A stretch of 22,727 bases of DNA, from positions 1 to 22,727 of the forward strand of contig JAAAIG010000646.1 of the NCBI GenBank assembly GCA_015852425.1. The letters run 5' to 3'. The stretch comes from Gryganskiella cystojenkinii. Taxonomy: Eukaryota; Mortierellomycota; Mortierellomycetes; Mortierellales; Mortierellaceae. Position numbers and translations under genes: made by a program. The notes beneath the pieces were generated by a model, which was not told the DNA's origin, ran no database searches, and worked only from the letters and a program-made list of their open reading frames with translations. Below, piece after piece: positions 1 to 7,633 of this stretch; the stretch's first letter is position 1; the number at the start of each line of letters is the position of its first letter.

Positions 1-380
1 TCTATACCCGAACCCCGACCATGTATCTCGACATCAAGATGGACAAGAACAAGACCGTGGCCCAGACCATCCCTGCCTCCTTCACAGGAGTTCTCTACAC
101 CCTCAAAGGAACCATCTTTGTCGGCGATGATGAATTCGAGGGCAAGGCACACCATACTCTCGCATTCTCCGAGGATGGTACCGAGACTGTCAAGATCACG
201 ACGAAGGATGAGTACGCGCACTTTGTCTTCATCGCTGGCGAGCCACTCAAGGAGCCGATTGTCCAGCACGGCCCCTTTGTCATGAACACCAAGGAGGAGA
301 TCTATGGTGCCATTCGTGACTACCACTCCAGTTCCAATGGATTCGAGCGTGCCAAGGACTGGAGCTCGACCATTGCCTGA
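1..380 (+). CDS. Pirin family protein, C-terminal part (5' end outside window)
   Basis: This is the 3' end of a pirin gene, with about 125 residues visible. The frame is open from base 3 (YTRTPTMYLD...), so the ATG at 21 is internal and not the start. Pirins are bicupin Fe(II)-binding proteins, nuclear transcription cofactors in animals, and some have quercetinase activity. What is seen here is the C-terminal cupin: the MYLDIKMDKN strand, the GVLYTLKGTIFVG turn, and the family-typical ending PIVQHGPFVMNTKEEI followed by IRDY and NGFERAKDW before TGA at 378-380. The metal-binding histidines lie in the N-terminal cupin outside the window, so activity cannot be judged. No intron is visible in this part. 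It is convergent with the phospholipase D-like gene, and the two stop codons are about 150 bp apart. Confidence 0.92.
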   Translation, partial: YTRTPTMYLDIKMDKNKTVAQTIPASFTGVLYTLKGTIFVGDDEFEGKAHHTLAFSEDGTETVKITTKDEYAHFVFIAGEPLKEPIVQHGPFVMNTKEEIYGAIRDYHSSSNGFERAKDWSSTIA

Positions 381-467
381 ACTGTCAAGCAGTCAGTCTC
401 ATTTTCCGCAAATCCAGTGCAAGCCGCAAATGCAAATGTACCATATCTCGCAACTTTAGTTCATAAA

Positions 468-473
468 AATAAA
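468..473 (+). terminator. Poly(A) signal of the pirin gene
   Basis: A perfect AATAAA lies 88 bp after the pirin stop codon in an A/T-rich stretch, which is the right place for cleavage and polyadenylation. The convergent gene's stop is only about 60 bp further on, so the two 3' UTRs probably overlap. Confidence 0.55.
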
Positions 474-532
474 TGTATAGTAGTACCATGATATGAATTC
501 TGTGATATTCTCTGTTTGCTCTATGTGGTAAT

Positions 533-1839
533 TTAAGCAAATTCAGACCAAAGGCGCTCAAACTCGCCCTTGAAACCTTGAACGGCTTTCGGGTAATTTG
601 TAAGAGTCAGATTCTCACGGTTCTCGAAACGAGCACCCTTGGTCCAGTTGTAAGATCCGTTGATGACCAGCGCATCGTCAATGATCGCGAATTTGTGATG
701 CATGAATGAGGTGCTAAGGGACAAAATAAAATTAAAAAAAAGTAATGAATAAATAATCGGGCCAAACCTCTGAAAAATCATAATGATGCTCCATTGGCTC
801 TGACAAGCGGATCTGACACCTACGACTTATCAACACGCGAGGGAATGTTGTGCTCGTCACGGAGACGGTTGATATCCGAGCCAAGGTCGCCAGCCTAGAT
901 AGAAAGGTAAATAATAAAATTGCGTTGAATTGATTGGTGTTCGAGTCCTTCATAGGTGATGGCCATTTGTATCAGCATTCTCGTTACCTTCTCGTTATCA
1001 GAGATGATACGGATCTGAACACCGCGCTCATGGGCCTAATATCAACGAAATAATTAGCAATGACTTTCTCTTTCGACAATAATCTTCATCGTGTGAACAT
1101 CCTAACACAGCCAGCTGGCTATTCCTACTCTGATAATGGCGTTGGCCAGGTGATCATCCGTGATGGTGTAGACACAGATATCGAGCGACTTCTTAGCTCC
1201 GTCCAAGGTCTTGACCAATTGCTGGAAGCTCTGCTCGGATGGAAAGAAGATAGGATTGACAAAGACAGCGGACTGGTCCACGCCGCCGTTGTTGTTGGGT
1301 GCTGGGGGTGAGACAGGAGGAGTAATGGGGTGGTTATCGTGGCTGTTATGATTAGGTTGGTGTCCAGGAGCATTGTTTCCGGACGCGTTGAGCAAGGTCT
1401 CGAGCCAAGTAATCTAAAAGTAGACATAAAAAAGTTAGTTTCAAAAAACTCCTCATTCTCCGATTGTGACCAAAAGGAAAAACAGGGAAAGAACATGGCC
1501 CGCGGAAACATTTCGTTGCTGTCAACAATCGAACTGTGTACCAAAACCAAGAAAAAAACACGAACTCCCTCAGCAAAAGACATCAATATCTAGTCCACCA
1601 CTTACCACGTCCTTATCATGATCAACAGCACAGGCAGCACGGGCAGCGTTGAACAGCTGCTGGATCGAGGGTGCAGAGCCATTCTTCTTGGCCTGATTTT
1701 CATAGACACTAACCAGACCCTGACGGGTACCTTGGTCATTAACAATCGAGGGGGCAGAGTTGAAAGTCTGTGTGGTGATAGTTGAGGTGGTTTTAACGGT
1801 GAGATAGCCCCGAGTAGCCGAAGAGTGTGAGATTTCCAT
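533..1839 (-). CDS. Single-HKD phospholipase D-like protein (PLD6/Zucchini-like), five exons
   Basis: Proposed exons on the minus strand are 1839-1606, 1413-1129, 1035-988, 894-827 and 713-533, giving 271 residues. The PLD domain starts in exon 2 (FFPSEQSFQQLVKTLDGAKK, then LDICVYTITD). It continues through exon 3 (AHERGVQIRIISDNEK) to a single HKD motif in exon 5: H217, K219 and D224 in MHHKFAIIDD, followed by GSYNWT and ENLTL. Single-HKD enzymes of this type dimerise to build one active site; known members cleave cardiolipin or act as nucleases. Here the substrate is unknown. The N-terminal about 80 residues and the P/N/H-rich linker in exon 2 are not recognised, and no membrane anchor is seen. 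Introns 1-3 have good GT...AG borders (GTAAGT, GTAGGA, GTAACG). Intron 4 must use the weak donor GTCGTA at 826 to keep frame; the better-looking AG/GTGTCA nearby would leave an in-frame TAG. The start at 1839 follows a C/T-rich leader without AG, but an upstream exon at 2379 is possible. Confidence 0.85.
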
Positions 1840-1849
1840 GGTAGTCAAA

Positions 1850-1960
1850 AGATTATCCAGTATCGAAATTTTGATTGAGGTGGAGAATACAAGTTAGAGA
1901 GAGAAGAAAAGACGAGAGGAGAAAGATAGGAGAAGAGAATAAAATAGAGAGAATGGTTAG
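1850..1960 (-). promoter_or_regulatory. C/T-rich 5' leader upstream of the PLD-like start
   Basis: Read on the minus strand, this stretch is almost all pyrimidine, with repeated TTCTCTC and TCTTCTCC blocks and no AG dinucleotide over its last 100 bp before ATG 1839. It matches the leaders before the other genes here, so transcription probably starts in or just before it. It could instead be the polypyrimidine tract of a long intron whose acceptor is the first AG downstream (CACACAG, ending at 1768). Confidence 0.35.
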
Positions 1961-2196
1961 TGGCAATCCGGTTGGGGGTTGTTATCTGCATCCAAAGCGC
2001 CTTTTGTATGTGTCAGAAGGCAACCCGATTCATGCAACCCGCCTTCTTTCTCGACGGAAAAAAGTTCCAGCCGGTGAGGACAGGGAGGAAAAAAGAAAGT
2101 GAGAGTGGGACATTGGTATGCACCCAAAAAACAGGAAATAGGAGGAGGGGAACGAGGGCTGTGTGTGCCACACTTTCAGGCTGTGCTAGTACGACT

Positions 2197-2379
2197 CTAG
2201 TTCAGTCCAGACATGGTAAACGAATGCACGTAATGAATAAAGGATTGGACGTGGGGATGGAGCGGGTAACTTGCAGCATCAAGGTAGTCGTTCAACGACA
2301 GGCTCTGGGCTTCCTGGACCGACACGGTCCGTGGAGGACGAACGAAGGGAAGCAAACAGTTGAGGATGAGTCCAGACAT
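2197..2379 (-). CDS. Possible small ORF or alternative first exon of the PLD-like gene
   Basis: An ATG at 2379 opens a 60-codon frame beginning MSGLILNCLLPFVRPP and continuing to SLSLNDYLDAAS. The bases before it look like a true fungal leader (C/T-rich, then CATCATCC...ACATTCAAC-ATG). The first 36 residues look protein-like, while the tail to the stop at 2197 does not, which suggests an exon that is spliced out early. One phase-compatible possibility is a donor at 2229 (GTGCAT) joined to the acceptor before 1767, replacing the first 24 residues of the PLD-like model. No donor is convincing. I do not recognise the peptide. It may also be an independent short ORF. Confidence 0.35.
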   Translation of the reverse strand: MSGLILNCLLPFVRPPRTVSVQEAQSLSLNDYLDAASYPLHPHVQSFIHYVHSFTMSGLN

Positions 2380-3300
2380 GTTGAATGTGTTGTAGGCAAA
2401 GGTTGGATGATGTGAAAAGAAGAGAGAAAAAGAAAACAGGAAAGAAAGGGACGAGGAGAAAATGGAGAGCTGGCGAAGAGGGTGCGGGGCTTCAAGGGGA
2501 TGACGGCATGATTGGGCTGGGACCGTCGGTCACTTTCGCTCTCTGTGTCCAATTGTTCTGGTCCCGTTCTGTGTTTGCTGCTTCTGTCCAACTCCAGGGA
2601 TGAAAAAGATTGACCAACCGAGAGCAGTTGGCTCAGCAACACAATACCCCAAAACACCAACTAAAGAAGATTAAACTCTCTATTAACACCGAACTTTGGG
2701 CCAAAATCCCCCCCCCCATTTCCTGCGACAAGTGATCTCTAGAAGCCACGCTGTATCTCTTTGTTACAAGAACCCTTCTGGTCAAACGATTCCCCTGATC
2801 AACTTTCTCAGAGTGCATCGGGCGATCCTGGCACCTGTGACAGTCAGAAATTCTGGCGTTGGCTGTTTATTTGCCCCTCTTTGCAATTCTTAGTCTTTCG
2901 TAGCGGTATCTTTTTCTTTTTGTTCAATTGAGAATAAAAGAACAATTAGATATGGTTCCCCAATGACTGCCGTGCCCAATGACTGCCGTTAAGTAGAGGC
3001 TAGTGGTAAACCTCGCCAGCAAGAGAGTGGTTCCCGCCTTTCTGTGCCCGCGGCACGTCTGTCAGGGCACAGCATGCAAAAGAGCAGTCACGCTGCATAA
3101 GCCACCACGAATCCACAACACCTTTGATAAAAAAAAGAAAAAAAGAAAAAGACTCCCAGGGACAACACACCCATTCATTCCCTCCTTCGCAACATTAGCG
3201 GACCATTCACATCTGTTCATTATCCCCCTCATACCCAATACCAACTCTTTCCAGAAAAGCCGACACATTCCCTACCCTCATTACAAGTTAAAGCCTCACA
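2380..3300. other. Intergenic region between the PLD-like and RRP17 genes
   Basis: About 0.9 kb with no gene I can support. On the minus side it carries the C/T-rich leader of the 2379 ORF. On the plus side it holds the RRP17 leader, rich in CATT, CCCTC and ACCA words, directly before ATG 3301. It also contains a run of ten C at 2708-2717, a tandem CCAAT-containing repeat at 2959-2989, and an A/G-rich tract at 3127-3151. The arrangement fits a shared divergent promoter. Confidence 0.5.
2959..2989. repeat. Two tandem copies of a 15-bp CCAAT-containing motif
   Basis: CCCAATGACTGCCGT occurs at 2959-2973 and again at 2975-2989, separated by one G, so the period is 16 bp. Each copy holds a CCAAT core, the target of the HAP/NF-Y complex. 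The pair lies about 310-340 bp before the RRP17 start, a plausible place for an upstream activating site. A related GACTGCCAAT occurs at 5481-5490. Confidence 0.6.
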
Positions 3301-4637
3301 ATGAGTAACGCACAAGTGCTTTCCAGTGGAGCGGACGTCTATGCCAAAAAACGAAAGGCCAAGCAGGAGCAGTTGGCGGAACTCACCTTCGATCCCGAGG
3401 CTAGAAAGTAAAGAGGACATGAATCAAAGTAGGGCGAAAACGCGCGCGATCTTCTACAAACGTGAATGACTGACTCTATAACTCCCTGTCTACGATCTAG
3501 GGAGTATCTTACTGGTTTCCACAAGCGCAAGGTTCACCGTCAAAATGTCGCCCGCGAATTAGCAAAGCAGAAGGAACACGAGGAGAAGCTGGAAGCCCGT
3601 AAGGAGGTATGGACTATAACTGGGGAATTATAACTTCATGGCGCGCCACTATGATATCAATTGTGCTGCTGCTATGGAAAGGGCATAATGACTGATTGAT
3701 ATATCGAGAGTGGATGTACTCAACCTTCGTTTACGCTTTTTCTCAATCAAGGCAAGAGCTGCTAGGAAAGAGATGCAAGAAGAGAAGGTCCAAGAATATG
3801 AAAAGTACAGAAGACGTACGTACCCGATCACTTGGTCATTCGAATCAACTAAAACACCAATTCTAGCGTCAATGAGATTAATCGTTTTAATGTGCCTATT
3901 ACTGATATCTGCTACCTGTCCATTTGATTTTGATACCAACAGAACTTAAGATCAAGTATGGCGAGGCGCTCAGTGACGAGGATGAGGACGACACCGTATT
4001 CTCTGGCGATGATGAGGAGGACTCAAAAAAGAAGAAACCCAAACAGGCGAAGTTTAAGACTAAGACCTCTCTCACTACTGTGACTGTTATTGAAGACATG
4101 GATCAAGACGATGGCACATTTGGCATGCCTAAGAATAACACGGAGGCCATGGAAAAGAGCAACAAAAAGAAGCGGGCTCAAGACGGCGAAGAGGATGAGG
4201 ATGAGGATGAAAACTCTGACGAAGTCGTCGATAAGAAGAAACAGAAGATCGGATCGTCGTCTGCCACTACAGCCAAGGGAGCCAAGAAAATCTGGCCAGC
4301 CAAGGATAAAAAGAAGAAGTTCCGTAAGTCAAAGGCTTGTCATTTGTTCTCACGGATGTTACTGGCCGGCTCGAATAGCTCGCTTTGGGCTACGTGATGG
4401 AGTTAATTTCGATTCAGTACTGACCTTTTTTGCTCTATCTCGGATCAATTCTTGTTTCATTTTCTGTTTACAGGCTACGAAGGAAAAGTTCAGCGCAAGA
4501 TTACTGCGACTCAGGACAGGATGCGTGGAAGCAGGCCACCAGGCGGACGTGATAGCGGTCGTGATAGCGGTCGTGGCGGTCGAGGAGGTGGTGGAGGACG
4601 CGGTGGACGTGGTGGACGTGGCCGTGGCCGTGGATAG
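3301..4637 (+). CDS. RRP17: Ribosome biogenesis protein Rrp17/Nol12 family, five exons
   Basis: Exons 3301-3407, 3501-3606, 3752-3815, 3943-4323 and 4474-4637 join in frame to 273 residues, and every intron is GT...AG. Rrp17 is a nucleolar 5'-3' exonuclease or assembly factor of pre-60S particles acting around ITS1 processing; vertebrate Nol12 (Nop25) is the relative. The family signature is clear: FDPEARKEYLTGFHKRK across the exon 1/2 junction (residues about 31-46), then VARELAKQKEHEEKLEARKE and the basic-acidic helix ARAARKEMQEEKVQEYEKYRR. Exon 4 (residues 94-219) is lysine/acid-rich, with DEDEDD and DEDEDEN blocks and many nuclear-localisation-like KKKK runs. KKKFRYEGKVQRK spans the last junction and is typical of the family C-terminus. 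It is followed by an unusual glycine-arginine tail (GGRDSGRDSGRGGRG and on to the TAG). In exon 3 the phase selects the donor at 3816 over the overlapping one at 3820. Confidence 0.92.
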
Positions 4638-4679
4638 AGGACCACAGCACCGACTTACTCGTCTGGACCTCTTCTATTC

Positions 4680-4685
4680 ATTAAA
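4680..4685 (+). terminator. Variant poly(A) signal of RRP17
   Basis: ATTAAA lies 43 bp after the RRP17 stop. It is the common one-base variant of AATAAA. A T-rich run at 4823-4830 follows. Confidence 0.35.
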
Positions 4686-5507
4686 ACACTACATCATCAA
4701 ACTCTGGCTTTTTATATATCGGCGTCCATCGAACTGCGGATCTCAGGGCTGGATTTTTGAGGCGCAATAGCGACAGGACAGCAATAGCCCCTAGAAAATA
4801 ACGAACTTGTCTTATGCTCTTATTTTTTTTCAACTTGCCAAGGACGAGGACTCTATGAAATCTCCTCCTTAATTCTTTTGGGCTGGAAGTCCGTGCGGCT
4901 GCGAAACATTGGATTCCATACTTAAAGAGAGTGAAAAATTGTTGAAAAGATGACTGTTAAAGCAGGAGTGGTTGTTTGTTGTGTGGCGGCGGCAAATACT
5001 GGTTATTCTGGATCCCGCGTCTATTATCGCTGGTCATTTTACAAACAGAGTTGGGCTTACGGAGAAAAGCTAAAGAGCAAGGGGAGGACGTCGGTCTATC
5101 CGCGAGAAAAAAAAAAGAAAAAAGTGGCCAGAAGAGAGGAAGAGCAGAGAGAGACACAGGACAAGTTTTGCTCTAAATTCGAAAATGAAAGGAGTTGAAT
5201 GCCATGATAGCTGGAAAACTCGGAGACGGTGTGGGTTGAGGTCGTCCTGCTGGATCAGTCATGTTTTATTTTTCAGGAACGAGCGTGGTCCACAGAGTGT
5301 GAGAGCGAAAGAAATGTATAATACAGCAAAGGCTCTCAAAGAAAGGAAAAAATGGTTCCGTTGTTCATGAAGTCTGAACCGCAATACCTTCCCCTGGCTC
5401 AACTCGAAAAGCGTTTTTTTATTCTTTTTTCTGGACACCTCATCCCAGTCGGAGGTTCCATGTTTATTCGCGAATTATAAGACTGCCAATGCACAGTGGA
5501 CTTGTTT

Positions 5508-5530
5508 GCGTGCGTGCGTTGCGCACGTAC
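5508..5530. repeat. Alternating purine-pyrimidine tract with a short hairpin
   Basis: GCGTGCGTGCGTTGCGCACG is nearly perfect alternating purine-pyrimidine sequence and contains the inverted repeat CGTGCG-TTG-CGCACG (5513-5527). Such tracts can adopt left-handed DNA. No gene-linked role can be read from the sequence. Confidence 0.4.
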
Positions 5531-5759
5531 TGTTCTATCTGGGACGACTGACAATCATAAACGTTGTTAAATTAAGGTCCATGAAAAACGAGGGACCAAA
5601 CAAAGAGAAAGGGGAGCAAATGACAACAGAAAAAAGGGCTGTCGTTCCTTTAGGGAAGTGCATAAAGCTATGTGGCGGTGGAAGAGAGATAGACAACACG
5701 AGAAGAGATTAGAGAGAGAAGATGAGAGAACACAGGCAGAAAAATGAAAGAAAGAAAAT

Positions 5760-6010
5760 CTTCCTCTTTTTTTTTTTTTTGATCTGCTCCCTTTTTCGCC
5801 TTTCATTTCTGCTCTCTCCGTTCCTTTTTTTCGATTGTTGGCCTTCTTTTGTTCCTTTCTTTTCACTCTCTTTCGTGTGTTCATCTCTTCGTCCTTCTTT
5901 TTTACTGCTCCCTCCCTCCTTTGCATTTCCCTCTTTCCTCTCTCACTCTCTCTCTCATTCTCTCTTTCACTCAACGGCCACCATCTCATCTCTCGCTTTC
6001 ATTGTCCTGA
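5760..6010 (+). promoter_or_regulatory. Leader-like C/T-rich block, possible distal transcription start
   Basis: A 250-bp block of nearly pure pyrimidine on the plus strand, including 14 T at 5767-5780 and (CT)n words at 5940-5970, turns into an A/C-rich zone (ACACACACGAACAAACG). The same order of C/T then A/C composition is seen in the 5' leader of the thioredoxin-like gene at 15.6-16.2 kb. I infer a distal start for the gene at 7634 or for an unannotated transcript. No TATA box is obvious upstream. Confidence 0.3.
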
Positions 6011-7273
6011 ACCACCTCTGATTAAAACCAAAAACACACACGAACAAACGAAGACAATAAAAAAAAAAGGTAAAAAAGCACACAACACGAGAGCGGCACA
6101 TAACTGCCTTCTTCTGTCGACTTTTTTTCTTTGCCAAAACAGCAACAAACGCCGTCAGCTTTCCTTTTTGTCTCTCCAATCACCCTTCGACTGATCTTTG
6201 TCCATAAACCACAGAGGAGATAAAAAGCAAACGGTTGCTCAACCTTGTCAGGTCTGCACTGTATCACAATTAAAAGAACCCTGTTCAAATTCACATCCTG
6301 CTTTCATTTTCCTCTTGCGCCCACATCTCACTCTCTCTCTCACTTTCTTTCTCCTACTTTGTTCTCTTCAATATCTTGCTTTCTCATCCGCGACAATCCT
6401 TTTTACATCTCCAATTTTCAACACCTCTCTATCACCAGTATTCATCGAACTGTTGCAGGTAATGGTAATATGCGCTGTCAACACCCTCTCTACCTCTCTC
6501 TCTCTCCCTCCCTTATGCCTTATCTTGAACAACGGTTTATCCCTGTACATCTTCCGTGGCCACCTTCCTTACATGACACCTTATCTTGTCAAAGGTTCAA
6601 GCGTGCTCCTTTTTTCTCATACTGTAACCCCCCATCCCCTCGCGACTCTCTCTCTACCCCCCTTTTCACCAAGGAACAACCTCTATCTGCCGCACCCAGT
6701 AAACTCATTTTCGGTTACTCGACTTTCGATTCATTTTATTGCGATGGTTCCCGCCCAGTTCCTTTCTCCTCGGAACAATGGTGTTCTTATTTGTATCTAC
6801 CTTTTCCTTCTGCTGCATGAATTTGGAGAACCGCGCCTGGCGCAAAATATTTGCCACTTTTCACAGCCCGCATTAATGCATGTACCTGACATCTGTGAGG
6901 CAAACAACATTCCATGGAGTAAAAAAACCTTGTACCCGCACGGTTGTTTCAAGGTTGGGCGGGAAGGGCACGACTGTTTGGGACCACCAACCGACTAGTT
7001 CCAATCATTGATTGTGTCCCTTTTGTTCGTCTGTGCAGTCCTGGACAAAAAAAAAGAAGGGGTTTCCTGGGTACCGTCGTCATCTTACATGCCAATGTAG
7101 ACTGTCCCTCTCTCGTTACTATTCTCTTTCTATCTCCTCTTTTCTCATATCCACTGCCAATGTCACAATAACACAAAACTTGTTCCCGTCGAACTCCTTC
7201 ATCATTGTTGAATGTCGCAGGTGATTACTGCTGACCCCTGTCTCAGTTTCTTTATTCCCTAACCGTCAAGCGC

Positions 7274-7322
7274 AGGGGAAGAGTCGGACGGGACAATAGG
7301 CGTCGGGGGAGGGGACACAGGG
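7274..7322 (+). promoter_or_regulatory. Cluster of G runs before the USP8-dimer gene promoter
   Basis: Five G runs of 3-5 bases lie within 49 bp (7274-7277, 7290-7292, 7305-7309, 7311-7314, 7320-7322). The last three are separated by only 1 and 5 bases. They could form a G-quadruplex or bind C2H2 zinc-finger factors of the AGGGG (stress) or SYGGGG (Mig1) type. They sit just upstream of the TATA-like box at 7339. Confidence 0.35.
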
Positions 7323-7338
7323 AACACAAAACTTTGAG

Positions 7339-7348
7339 AATAAAAGGG
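7339..7348 (+). promoter_or_regulatory. TATA-like box of the USP8-dimer gene
   Basis: AATAAAAGGG resembles TATAAAAG and is followed about 35-50 bp later by a dense pyrimidine tract (CTCTTCTCTTTTTCTCTCTC, 7374-7393), the usual look of a fungal start region. This predicts a leader of about 240 nt before ATG 7634, unless leader introns are used. A CACCCTTGACAG acceptor-like site at 7601-7612 could splice an upstream leader exon to just before the ATG. Confidence 0.4.
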
Positions 7349-7435
7349 GGACATAAAGTAACGACAGGCCAACTCTTCTCTTTTTCTCTCTCTACTCACA
7401 CAACCCCTCCTTCTGTCCATCCTCTCTCATCCCCC

Positions 7436-7504
7436 ATGTTCTCACTCTCCTCTTTTGCTTCTCTTGTACTTTACGCTTGCCGTCATCGCGCACACTCATA
7501 TTAA
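7436..7504 (+). CDS. Upstream ORF in the leader of the USP8-dimer gene
   Basis: A 22-codon ORF (MFSLSSFASLVLYACRHRAH, then SY and TAA) lies in the predicted leader, 129 bp before the main start. If the leader is unspliced here, it is the first ATG a scanning ribosome meets and would lower translation of the main protein. If the leader is spliced at 7612 it would be removed. Its peptide is not recognised. Confidence 0.3.
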   Translation: MFSLSSFASLVLYACRHRAHSY

Positions 7505-7633
7505 ACCCTGCCCCTTTTTTTTTCGAAAGTAGATACCACCGACTCTGTGTTCCTCTCTCCATCAGCCCTCCAGAGTAACGAAAGAGCCAAATCTCACTCC
7601 CACCCTTGACAGGGAGGTAGCCGAAGAAAAAAA

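Larger units (their letters stand above)
4638..7273. other. Intergenic region between RRP17 and the USP8-dimer gene
   Basis: About 2.6 kb with no gene I can support. The left part (4.8-5.7 kb) is purine-rich on the plus strand, and several short ORFs there are lysine/arginine low-complexity artefacts. From about 5760 to 7240 the plus strand is pyrimidine-rich, which keeps frames open over hundreds of bases (for example 6198-6998) without giving protein-like sequence. Splice-like words occur (GTTGCAG/GTAATGG at 6461, GTCGCAG/GTGATT at 7221), so part of it may be leader or leader introns of the gene starting at 7634. Confidence 0.5.

Noticed and set aside
930..955. TGTTCGAGTCC, similar to a tRNA B box
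   Set aside because: It lies in an intron of the PLD-like gene, and no matching A box, acceptor stem or cloverleaf can be formed around it.
4950..5198. 82-codon ORF starting MTVKAGVVVCCVAAANTGYS
   Set aside because: It ends in an A/G-rich stretch that gives lysine, arginine and glutamate low complexity; no promoter or splice evidence.
6198..6998. 266-codon open frame on the plus strand before the USP8-dimer gene
   Set aside because: It has no ATG at its start and lies in pyrimidine-rich sequence that rarely makes stops. The translation is Ser/Leu/Pro low complexity without domains, so it is read as leader or intergenic sequence.
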